From Planctomycetaceae bacterium (GTDB lineage: Bacteria; Planctomycetota; Planctomycetia; Planctomycetales; Planctomycetaceae): a DNA stretch of 12,163 nucleotides. The translations under genes were made by a program, and so were the position numbers. The notes below the pieces were generated by a model. That model did not search any database. It saw nothing but the letters and a program-made list of their open reading frames with translations, and was not told where the DNA came from. Of this stretch, positions 1-6,994 are shown piece after piece. The stretch is taken from positions 11,707-23,869 of the forward strand of contig DOCI01000351.1 of assembly GCA_003503535.1 (NCBI GenBank). The letters run 5' to 3'. Numbering within the stretch: the stretch's first letter is position 1; every line of letters begins with the position of its first letter.

Positions 1-129
1 ATAATAATTGCGCACAGTCATTTGGGAGTGATTCCAAATGCGATTAACTTTTGGTCGGGGGTGGCGCGCTATGCCTTGCGGAAGTCCCCGGAAGTTCTTC
101 GATTCGTATGGACTCTGTTTAAGTATTAA
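1..129 (+). CDS. C-terminal fragment of an unidentified protein
   Basis: Frame 1 is open from the left edge to the TAA at 127-129, giving 42 residues that begin IIIAHSHLGVIPNAINFW and end RFVWTLFKY. The tail is basic and aromatic, with several Trp and Phe residues, and could be a membrane-proximal or amphipathic C-terminus. No domain is recognisable in so short a piece. The gene starts outside the window and runs in the same direction as the operon that follows. A gap of about 230 bp and a possible promoter separate them, so they are probably separate transcription units. Its reality is supported only by the uninterrupted frame and plausible codon use. Confidence 0.5.
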   Translation: MIIAHSHLGVIPNAINFWSGVARYALRKSPEVLRFVWTLFKY

Positions 130-259
130 CCTTTTCTATCGATCAGAATGAGGACAGAAAAATACGTTGGGCTTAATGCAAGTGGTTTGAAAGGAAGTCT
201 GCTTGATCTGAGAAGGGCAGGGGATCAACATCTGCCATTACACAAAAGGACAATTCTCC

Positions 260-288
260 TTGTCTCAGAATGCATCTCGATGTAATCT
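260..288 (+). promoter_or_regulatory. possible sigma-70-type promoter for the DUF1549/DUF1553 operon
   Basis: A TTGTCT box (260-265) is followed after 17 bp by TAATCT (283-288). This matches the bacterial -35/-10 consensus at 4 of 6 and 3 of 6 positions with ideal spacing. It lies 75 bp upstream of the preferred ATG at 363. The rest of 130-362 shows no other convincing element. Planctomycete promoter consensus sequences are poorly defined, so this is only a candidate. Confidence 0.25.
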
Positions 289-362
289 GGGTGAATAGAA
301 GAAATTGATTAGTGACCGCAGCCTGCTCAGCGCGCTATTCCCACCCTCTTCGAAATTGCCTC

Positions 363-3245
363 ATGAGCCTACCCATCATAAATCGAATACTTTCCGCGTG
401 GTTCTGTTGTTGCCTGTTTCTGATGAGCAACTTGCACACGCTCTCTGCAGAGGAATCCCCAGTACAGCCTGCATCACTGTTGTTTGAAACGGATATCCGT
501 CCGCTCTTTGAACGCAAATGCGTAAACTGCCATAGTGAAACCGTACGGAAGGGCGACCTGGATGTTTCCTCAATGACCGGCCTGCACAAGGGGGGCGAAT
601 CGGGTGAGTCTGCACTGGCTGAAAGCTGGGACGAAGGAATGCTATGGATGATGCTCGACTCCGAGAGTATGCCCCCCGAAGGGGAAGAAGCATTAGCCGC
701 AGAGGAATTGACCAAAATCCAAAACTGGTTGAAAGCTGGCGCTCCCGCGAAGGAACAGGTGCAGTTGACGGAAGCCATCACTCAGCATGATGTGCTGCCC
801 ATTTTGTTGCTCCGTTGCACCGCGTGTCACGGAGCTCAACTCCAGGAAGCGAAGCTCGATTTGCGTTCAATCGACCGCCTCAAAGCCGGAAGCAAGAATG
901 GTCCAGTAATGGTGCCGGGTGATCCGGAAGCGAGTCTGATGATTCAACGGATCGAATCGGAAGCCTGTCCGCCTCAGGAAAAGCTGCTGAAATTCTTCGT
1001 CCGCCGTATGCCGGAATCGGAACTCGATACATTGAAAACCTGGCTCGCCGAAGGGGCACAGGAATATCCGATTGAGCCGGACATCGCTACAAAACAGCCG
1101 GACCCGCTGGTCACCGAAGATGACCGCAAGCACTGGGCCTATCAGTCACTGCAACGACCGACGGAGGGGAATTCCGTCGATGATTTCATTCTGGCGAAGT
1201 TGCAGGAACGCGGCTTAAACTTCTCGCCGGAAGCGGAGCGGGATACGCTGATTCGTCGGGCATATTTGGATTTGATCGGCATGCCACCTCAGTATGAAGA
1301 TTGGCAACACTGGCGAATGACGACCAATCCAAGCTGGTACACCGAGATGATCGATGAGCTCCTTGCCTCTCCCCATTACGGCGAGCGCTGGGGCCGATAC
1401 TGGCTCGATCTGGCTGGCTATGCCGACTCGGAAGGAGGCGTCAGTTCCGACCCGCTGCGCGAAGTCGCCTGGAAATACCGTGATTATGTCATCGAGTCAT
1501 TCAATGAAGATAAACCTTACGATCGATTTCTAACCGAGCAACTGGCGGGCGATGAACTGGTCGATTATGAACATGCCGAGACGATCACCCAGGAGATGGT
1601 CGACAATTTGGTCGCAACCGGCTTTCTACGAATGGGAATCGATCAGACCGGTTCGCGGACGATGAACTTTGTGCCGGAACGATTGGGAGTCATCAACGAT
1701 GCCATCACAATTGTCGGCTCCGGTCTGATGGGCATGACCGTCGAATGTGCTCGCTGTCATTCGCACAAGTACGATCCAATTCCTCAACGGGATTATTATC
1801 GTCTGAAAGCGGTCTTCCAGGGAGCCCTCGACGAACATGACTGGCTCAGCTTCAAAACCCGCAAGGTCAATCTGGGCACGCCGGAACAACGCGAACTGGT
1901 GAATGAGGTGAATCCGCCGATTCTCAAAGAAGTTCGGTCCCTGGAACAGCAACTCCGAACTGCACAACGGGATGTCATTCTCACTACGCTGCGGGAATAT
2001 TATCCCGAACAATCCGAAGACGATCGCCAGGCAACTCTGGCCGCCCTGAAAGTGGCGGATAACAATCGCACTCTGAAGCAGAGACAACTGGTTGAACAAT
2101 TCCTGATCGCCGAGATCAAACCTTATGACCTGCAGCCACAATCAGTGATCTCCGCACGGGAGCATGTCGAATCTCTCGAACTGCAGATCCTTGGCGTCAA
2201 AGAGAAATTGGCGGCCCCTCTGACGATTCGAGCCTTATGGGATCGCGGGGAACCCTCTCCGACTTACTTACTCAGACGTGGAGAATACAATAAACCCGGT
2301 CCGTTGGTCGGACCGGGGGTTCCTGCAGTCTTGACGGATGGACGCACTCCGTTTGCATACGATTCACCTTTCGATGATTCCACGAAACAAACCGGCCGTC
2401 GCCTGGCCTTTGCCCGCTGGTTGACAAGTCCCGAACATCCCCTCACTGCCCGCGTGATGGTGAATCGAATCTGGTATCATCATTTCGGGACTGGCCTCGT
2501 CAATACTTTGGAAAATTTCGGCCTGCAGGGTGAACGCCCCTCCCATCCGGAATTACTCGACTGGCTGGCGTTGGAGTTCATCGACCGCGGCTGGAGCATC
2601 AAAGAGTTGCATCGGCTCATCATGAATTCGCAAACCTATCGTCAAAGCAGCCTCGTTTCACAAGAACGGTATGAGGCCGATCCTACGAATCGCCTGCTCT
2701 CGCGGATGCCGCTACGTCGGATGAATGCCGAAGCTTTGCGGGATTCACTGCTTCAGGTTTCTGAAAAACTGGACACAACACCGGGAGGACCACCCGATCC
2801 AATCTCTGTCGATCGGGACGGGTTGGTCAGCATCATTCCCGAAGAAAATGGCAAGTATCGCCGCAGTGTCTACCTGCAGTATCGACGGACTCAGATTCCT
2901 TCGCTGATGGAGACATTCGATTATCCCATCATGGGGCCGAACTGCACCACGCGTACGGTCTCGACGGTTGCACCCCAATCGCTGATGCTGATGAACAACG
3001 CCCATGTCCGTGAACTGGCGGCATCGCTGGCAAAGCGTATCTCGAATGAAACCTCAATCCCTAATGAGCAAATTGCCTTAATTTATAAACTGGCCCTATC
3101 TCGTGAACCGAACGACCAGGAAGAAAAGTTGGGACTGGTTGCCCTGAAAACATTAAACGAACAATGGCCAGAACGGCCGGAAGCAGCGCTCGAAAGTTAC
3201 TCTCACATCCTGCTGAATTCCGCAGCATTCATTTATATCGATTAG
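363..3245 (+). CDS. secreted PSCyt1-DUF1549-DUF1553 domain cytochrome protein
   Basis: A large planctomycete envelope protein of 960 residues from the ATG at 363. An in-frame GTG at 312 would add 17 residues (977). I prefer 363 because it gives a clean signal peptide: a hydrophobic core (WFCCCLFLM) and cleavage near LHTLSA/EES at about residue 29. No Shine-Dalgarno site decides the matter. Domains seen: two cytochrome c-like PSCyt1 units with CVNCH (53-57) and CTACH (152-156); a DUF1549 region at about 270-494, beginning VDDFILAKL and containing the family's ARCHSHKYDPI motif (third CxxCH, 462-466); a charged helical spacer at about 500-620; and DUF1553 at about 680-940 (RRLAFARWL, VMVNRIWYHHFG, GLVNTLENFG, FIDRGWSIKELHRLI). 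The CxxCH motifs predict covalent heme and therefore an extracytoplasmic location. These proteins usually sit beside DUF1501 genes, as here (9 bp downstream). Biochemical function is unknown in the family; electron transfer coupled to degradation of an organic substrate is a guess. Confidence 0.93.
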   Translation: MSLPIINRILSAWFCCCLFLMSNLHTLSAEESPVQPASLLFETDIRPLFERKCVNCHSETVRKGDLDVSSMTGLHKGGESGESALAESWDEGMLWMMLDSESMPPEGEEALAAEELTKIQNWLKAGAPAKEQVQLTEAITQHDVLPILLLRCTACHGAQLQEAKLDLRSIDRLKAGSKNGPVMVPGDPEASLMIQRIESEACPPQEKLLKFFVRRMPESELDTLKTWLAEGAQEYPIEPDIATKQPDPLVTEDDRKHWAYQSLQRPTEGNSVDDFILAKLQERGLNFSPEAERDTLIRRAYLDLIGMPPQYEDWQHWRMTTNPSWYTEMIDELLASPHYGERWGRYWLDLAGYADSEGGVSSDPLREVAWKYRDYVIESFNEDKPYDRFLTEQLAGDELVDYEHAETITQEMVDNLVATGFLRMGIDQTGSRTMNFVPERLGVINDAITIVGSGLMGMTVECARCHSHKYDPIPQRDYYRLKAVFQGALDEHDWLSFKTRKVNLGTPEQRELVNEVNPPILKEVRSLEQQLRTAQRDVILTTLREYYPEQSEDDRQATLAALKVADNNRTLKQRQLVEQFLIAEIKPYDLQPQSVISAREHVESLELQILGVKEKLAAPLTIRALWDRGEPSPTYLLRRGEYNKPGPLVGPGVPAVLTDGRTPFAYDSPFDDSTKQTGRRLAFARWLTSPEHPLTARVMVNRIWYHHFGTGLVNTLENFGLQGERPSHPELLDWLALEFIDRGWSIKELHRLIMNSQTYRQSSLVSQERYEADPTNRLLSRMPLRRMNAEALRDSLLQVSEKLDTTPGGPPDPISVDRDGLVSIIPEENGKYRRSVYLQYRRTQIPSLMETFDYPIMGPNCTTRTVSTVAPQSLMLMNNAHVRELAASLAKRISNETSIPNEQIALIYKLALSREPNDQEEKLGLVALKTLNEQWPERPEAALESYSHILLNSAAFIYID

Positions 3246-3254
3246 AGCTCTTTC

Positions 3255-4712
3255 ATGACCGTTGAGAACTCCACCTCCCACACCCGCCGTGATTTCTTCG
3301 CCCGTACCAGTGATGGTTTACTGGGAGCCGCGTTGACTTATCTGCTCAGCCACGATTACTTCGGCGGCGCCAGTGCCATGGCCAGCAATCCCGAAGAAGG
3401 TCGGTACACGCTCAAACCGAAGCAGACCCATCACCCCGCCAAGGCGACTTCGGTCATCCAACTGTTTATGAATGGTGGGCCGAGCCAGATGGATCTGTTC
3501 GATCCGAAGCCGGTGCTAAACAAGATGGACGGGAAGCCCTATCCCGGCAATGTCGAAGATCTCGGCAACCAGAGCACCGCTGACATTGGCGTGATGATGG
3601 GCGGACAGTACGGGATCCGGCAACATGGCGAATGCGGCATGTGGATGGCCGATGTTTTGCCGGAAACTTCGAAGATGGTTGACGATATCTGCCTGATCAA
3701 CTCCCTGTGGACCGATCATCCGAATCACGATAATGCCCTCTACAAAATTCATAGCGGGCGCCTGTTTATGGGATATCCGACGCTCGGTGCCTGGTCGGTG
3801 TATGGCCTCGGCAGCGAGAATCAGAATCTGCCAGCTTATGTTGTGCTGAATGATCCCCTCGGCCCGCCCAAAAACGGTTCACGCAATTGGACAAACGGAT
3901 TCTTGCCACCCTTGTATCAGGGTACCCAGTTCCGCCCGACCGGCGCTCCTATTCTCAATCTGAAGCGTCAGTATGAACAGCCTTCCCCAGTCACCGAAAC
4001 AACTCAGCAACTGCTCTCGCAACTCGATACGATCCATCTCAATCAGCGGCCTTACAACCCGCAGTTGGATGCCCGTATGGAATCGTATCAGCTCGCCGCG
4101 AGAATGCAGTTGACCGCTCATGAAGCTCTCGATCTGACGAAAGAATCCCGACATACACAGCAGAGGTACGGTCTCGAAAATCAACAAACCGAGTCATACG
4201 GCAAACGCTGCCTGCTCGCCCGGCGACTTGTTGAACGGGGAGTTCGGTTCGTCCAGTTATTCCTTGAGGAACAACCCTGGGACAGCCATGTTGATTTACA
4301 GGACAATCATCGCGCGGTTTGTGGACGGACCGACCAGCCGGTCGCGGCATTGCTGCAGGATCTTAAAGAGAGAGGTTTGCTTGATTCGACGCTGGTGATT
4401 TGGGGCGGCGAATTCGGAAGGACACCGACCTCGCAAAAATCGGGCAATATCTACACCGGACGCGATCACAACATGCAGGCTTTTTCCTCGTGGATGGCAG
4501 GTGGCGGAGTCCGCCCCGGAACGACGTTCGGCCAGACCGACGATTTCGGCCACGCAGTGGTAGAGAACCCGGTCAGCGTTCACGATTTCCACGCCACAAT
4601 CCTGCATCTGCTCGGTTTACATCACGAGCACCTTTTCTTAGAACGCAGCGGTTTAAAAGAACGTCTCACCGGTTTCGAACCTCCTCAGGTCATCGAGGGG
4701 ATTCTGGCATGA
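3255..4712 (+). CDS. DUF1501 domain protein with twin-arginine leader
   Basis: A 485-residue member of the DUF1501 family, which belongs to the alkaline phosphatase/sulfatase-like fold superfamily. The N-terminus contains SHTRRDFFAR (RR at 11-12), a Tat-like motif followed by a moderately hydrophobic stretch (GLLGAALTYLLS), so export in folded form is likely. Family landmarks: QLFMNGGPSQMDLFDPKP (NGGPSQMD at 73-80), DHPNHDNALYKIHSGR, the EFGRTP motif (386-391), then GRDHN, SWMAGGGV and VSVHDFHATILHLLGL near the C-terminus. The many Asp and His residues in these blocks suggest a metal site, but no activity is established for the family. It starts 9 bp after the preceding gene, and its TGA overlaps the next ATG (ATGA at 4709-4712). 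It is very likely co-transcribed with the cytochrome gene, its usual partner in planctomycetes. Length is typical. Confidence 0.93.
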   Translation: MTVENSTSHTRRDFFARTSDGLLGAALTYLLSHDYFGGASAMASNPEEGRYTLKPKQTHHPAKATSVIQLFMNGGPSQMDLFDPKPVLNKMDGKPYPGNVEDLGNQSTADIGVMMGGQYGIRQHGECGMWMADVLPETSKMVDDICLINSLWTDHPNHDNALYKIHSGRLFMGYPTLGAWSVYGLGSENQNLPAYVVLNDPLGPPKNGSRNWTNGFLPPLYQGTQFRPTGAPILNLKRQYEQPSPVTETTQQLLSQLDTIHLNQRPYNPQLDARMESYQLAARMQLTAHEALDLTKESRHTQQRYGLENQQTESYGKRCLLARRLVERGVRFVQLFLEEQPWDSHVDLQDNHRAVCGRTDQPVAALLQDLKERGLLDSTLVIWGGEFGRTPTSQKSGNIYTGRDHNMQAFSSWMAGGGVRPGTTFGQTDDFGHAVVENPVSVHDFHATILHLLGLHHEHLFLERSGLKERLTGFEPPQVIEGILA

Positions 4713-5617
4713 ATCGACCCGGATCGAAGAACAAACCGTTACTGAATCGCCGGCAGGCCTTGGAACTTGCAGGAGCAGTCTCGCTTGGTCTCACCTCCGT
4801 CAGCCTGGCCGACGAGAACTCGCCAGCGACCACTGAGAAGCCGCTTGATATTATCGACACGAACGTCCATCTTTTCCGTTGGCCGTTTCGTCGTCTGCCG
4901 CTGGATGAGACGGTTCGACTGGTTAAAAAACTTCGTCAGTACAACATTACACAGGCCTGGGCTGGAAGTTATGAGGGGCTACTGCACCGGGATCTTTCCA
5001 GTGTCAATCGACGGCTTTTCCAACAGTGTGCGAAATTTCCGGAGTTGATACCGATCGGCACGATCAATCCGACTCTCCCTGGCTGGCAGCGCGATCTCGA
5101 AGACTGCAAAACAAAACTCGCCATGTCGGGCATTCGCCTGTATCCGAACTATCATCATTACACACTGAAAGATTCGTTCGTTTCCGTGTTACTACAGCGA
5201 GCCGAGTCTCTCGGACTATTCGTGCAAATCGCCATCAGCATGGAAGATGGACGCACTCAACACCGTTCCCTGCAAGTTCAAGATGTGAACGTCTCCCCGT
5301 TGCCTGAATTGTTGGGGCAATTTCCCAATCTCCCCGTGCAACTTTTGAATGCAAAACTCCCCGCAGCGCTCACTGCTCAACTGGCTAAGCTGCCTAACCT
5401 CTTTCTCGATATCAGCCGCGTCGACGGCTCGGCGGGCATCCCCCAACTGGCGGAGGTGTTCCCCTTGAACCGAATTCTGTTCGGCAGTCATGCACCGTTT
5501 CTCATTCCCGAAGCTGCTCTGATTCGGGTCCATGAATCGGGCCAGTTCGACAATTCCGAGCTGCAGGCAATCTACGCTGCAAACGCAGTTGCCTTGCTGA
5601 AAGGGAGTCGATCATGA
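4709..5617 (+). CDS. exported amidohydrolase family 2 protein
   Basis: A 302-residue protein. The reading frame is open further upstream, but the ATG at 4709 is chosen because it overlaps the preceding stop as ATGA and starts a leader: LLNRRQALELAGAVSLGL with RR at 14-15, then a likely cleavage near SLA/DEN (about residue 34). That suggests Tat or Sec export. The mature part begins with the amidohydrolase-2 opening block DIIDTNVHLFRWPF (Asp50, His54), continues with GIRLYPNYHHYTL (His149, His150) and LFVQIAI, and ends with NRILFGSHAPF. These fit a TIM-barrel metal-dependent hydrolase or decarboxylase of the Amidohydro_2 family. The usual GSD near the end, whose Asp is the late metal/catalytic residue, is GSH here (His261). 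Substrate unknown. Its TGA overlaps the next ATG, giving tight coupling to a second amidohydrolase-like gene. Confidence 0.88.
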   Translation: MNRPGSKNKPLLNRRQALELAGAVSLGLTSVSLADENSPATTEKPLDIIDTNVHLFRWPFRRLPLDETVRLVKKLRQYNITQAWAGSYEGLLHRDLSSVNRRLFQQCAKFPELIPIGTINPTLPGWQRDLEDCKTKLAMSGIRLYPNYHHYTLKDSFVSVLLQRAESLGLFVQIAISMEDGRTQHRSLQVQDVNVSPLPELLGQFPNLPVQLLNAKLPAALTAQLAKLPNLFLDISRVDGSAGIPQLAEVFPLNRILFGSHAPFLIPEAALIRVHESGQFDNSELQAIYAANAVALLKGSRS

Positions 5618-6498
5618 CGACAGAATCTACTCGCCTGGGACTACCTTCAGTTGAGACCTTGGAGTCCTATCATATCTGGGATTCCTACTTCACACCGGCT
5701 CACAGTCATCCCGGTCGCGATGGAACCCGCAGTTTGTATGCCGATATCGAAACCGCGCTTCCCGCCATCCGCAAAGGCCGTTTCGAGAAACTCTGTTACT
5801 TTGCTCATGTCGGTCTCGGCACAACGACCGATCAGGAATTGGAAGCCTTGCTGAAAAGCCAGCCAGAAGTCATCACTCAACCGCTCCGTCGCTGGCCAGA
5901 CATGTTGTTCGGGATGATTCAACTGAATCCTCACAATGTTTCCGCCTCAATGGAGGCGTTGGATCGCTGGGTCGGCGAGGGACCAATGCTCGGTGTCTAC
6001 TTCTCTGGCGGTGGACCAGCGGCACTCACCTGTACCCATCCGAATTTCGAACCACTGCTGGAACGCATCGGTGAAATTAATGCCGTCGTCATGCAGCACA
6101 CCTGGTTCAAAACTGGTGGAAAACAGGGCAGGGGGGAATCGACTCCATCGGAACTGGCTCAGGTCGCGGCTCGTTTTCCCCAGCAGAAATTTATCTGCGC
6201 CCATGCTGGCGGAGAGTGGGAAAAAAGCATTCGGGCCGTCCGCGATCAGCCGAACATTCTCGTGGAAACCTCCGGCTTCGATGCCACGGCAGGCTTCATC
6301 GAAATGGCAGTCCGAGAACTCGGAGCCGAGCGAATCATCTTCGGAAGTCATCTGCCCTCTCGTTCTCTGGGAACCGAGTTGAGCAAAGTAATCGCCTGCG
6401 AAATCACCGAAGCTGAAAAACGTTTGATTCTGGGAGAAAACTATCGCCTGTTATTGCAATCGATTCTGCAGAGCAAAGTCGTGAAGTCGCAAAGGTAG
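5614..6498 (+). CDS. amidohydrolase-like protein, second of tandem pair
   Basis: A 294-residue protein starting at the ATG that overlaps the previous stop (ATGA at 5614-5617). It has no signal peptide and is probably cytoplasmic, unlike its neighbour. Amidohydrolase-2 features are the C-terminal half of the barrel: VVMQHTWFK, QKFICAHAGGEWE (His197), NILVETSGFDATAGFIEMAV, RIIFGSHLPSRSLG (His246) and a final ILGENYRLLL matching the family's typical GxNAxRLL ending. The N-terminal metal motif is atypical: instead of DxH or HxH there is HIWDSYFTPAHSH (Asp23, His30, His32). As in the preceding gene, the late GSD is GSH. It could be a divergent metal hydrolase, a subunit of a heteromeric enzyme with its neighbour, or an inactive paralogue. 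The frame ends in TAG at 6496-6498. No terminator follows directly, so the transcript probably continues to the hairpin at 6945-6979. Confidence 0.87.
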   Translation: MTTESTRLGLPSVETLESYHIWDSYFTPAHSHPGRDGTRSLYADIETALPAIRKGRFEKLCYFAHVGLGTTTDQELEALLKSQPEVITQPLRRWPDMLFGMIQLNPHNVSASMEALDRWVGEGPMLGVYFSGGGPAALTCTHPNFEPLLERIGEINAVVMQHTWFKTGGKQGRGESTPSELAQVAARFPQQKFICAHAGGEWEKSIRAVRDQPNILVETSGFDATAGFIEMAVRELGAERIIFGSHLPSRSLGTELSKVIACEITEAEKRLILGENYRLLLQSILQSKVVKSQR

Positions 6499-6517
6499 AA
6501 CTGCTGGCTCGTCCTGA

Positions 6518-6825
6518 AGAAAAAAATATAGAGATCATTTCTTAGGGGCCGTAGACGGAATTCAGATTTTTGCGAATACAGCGAGGAGAGGGATGTCAAC
6601 GCACCTCGTCCAATTAATCTCTCGCGTCCTTATACAGGAGCAGGCACCGGCCCCAGTAATGACAACGACGGATTCGGAAGTTTTCACCAAGGAGGAGCTC
6701 AATTCGTATTTGCAGATGGCTCCGTTCACTTCCTGAGCGAAAATATCAACTCTCAGGCCTCCCCTTTGGGAACTTATCAAAAACTGGGAATCAAGAATGA
6801 CGGCTTGGTTGTTGGTGAGTTTTAA
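6518..6825 (+). pseudogene. headless, frameshifted remnant of a DUF1559 (H-X9-DG) protein gene
   Basis: The stretch 6592-6825 translates to a typical DUF1559 C-terminus. It reads [16 protein letters not shown], then [20 protein letters not shown], where His (6685-6687) and Asp-Gly (6715-6720) form the H-X9-DG motif, and ends [16 protein letters not shown] before TAA (6823-6825). No plausible start or pilin-like N-terminus exists in this frame, and a TAG at 6529-6531 closes it upstream. Directly 5', another frame (from about 6533) reads [19 protein letters not shown] and joins the family-like part at the GGG of 6590-6592. One missing base there would restore RRGDVNAPRP. This looks like the tail of a decayed or deleted DUF1559 gene, not a functional gene. 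Intact family members are usually 300-400 residues with an N-terminal type IV pilin-like prepilin motif. The fossil sits 20 bp after the operon's last stop. Confidence 0.78.
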
Positions 6826-6915
6826 AGCATTTTGCCACTGCATATCCGCGTATGGATGAGAATGGTCATAATATTTTTGACAGAAAATACACATTGATGT
6901 GATCTGACATTCTCT

Positions 6916-6931
6916 CAGTGGATGTCCACTG
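6916..6931. repeat. short perfect inverted repeat (hairpin)
   Basis: CAGTGGA (6916-6922) and TCCACTG (6925-6931) are perfect reverse complements with 2 bases between them. In RNA this would most likely fold as a 6-bp stem with an ATGT loop. No T-tract follows, so it is not a terminator by itself. It lies just upstream of the strong terminator and could be a protein-binding site or an mRNA 3'-end stabilising hairpin. Confidence 0.4.
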
Positions 6932-6944
6932 TCATCAGAATTCG

Positions 6945-6979
6945 AAAGAGATCGACTGGCAACAGTCGTTCTCTTTTTT
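6945..6979 (+). terminator. rho-independent terminator
   Basis: The left arm AAAGAGATCGACTG (6945-6958), a GCAA loop (6959-6962) and the right arm CAGTCGTTCTCTTT (6963-6976) form 13 pairs with one T-T mismatch (6952/6969). A run of six T begins inside the right arm (6974-6979), followed by ATT. On the + strand this is a classical intrinsic terminator. It would end the operon transcript after it passes the DUF1559 remnant. On the - strand only a short T run (TTT) follows the stem, so it could serve the convergent glycosyltransferase gene only weakly. Confidence 0.85.
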
Positions 6980-6994
6980 ATTGATCTGACCGTA

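Noticed and set aside
148..285. 45-codon + strand ORF between the first fragment and the operon
   Set aside because: No ribosome binding site, no recognisable motif and ordinary random-ORF length. It also overlaps the candidate promoter.
335..781. 148-codon - strand ORF opposite the start of the cytochrome gene
   Set aside because: Antisense shadow of a clearly coding region with CxxCH motifs; no domain of its own.
1626..2141. 171-codon - strand ORF inside the cytochrome gene
   Set aside because: Antisense shadow over the DUF1549 region, which is strongly supported on the + strand.
4400..4708. Upstream extension of the exported amidohydrolase frame by 103 codons
   Set aside because: This part lies inside the DUF1501 gene in another frame and is rich in Arg and Pro like a shadow frame. 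The ATG at 4709 has the leader peptide and the ATGA overlap.
3255..4712. Possibility that the DUF1501 protein is a true sulfatase
   Set aside because: It lacks the C/S-x-P-x-R formylglycine signature of sulfatases. The EFGRTP and NGGPSQMD blocks fit DUF1501.
6562..6894. 110-codon - strand ORF over the DUF1559 remnant
   Set aside because: The + strand reading of the same bases gives a recognisable H-X9-DG family tail, while the - strand frame has no recognisable features.
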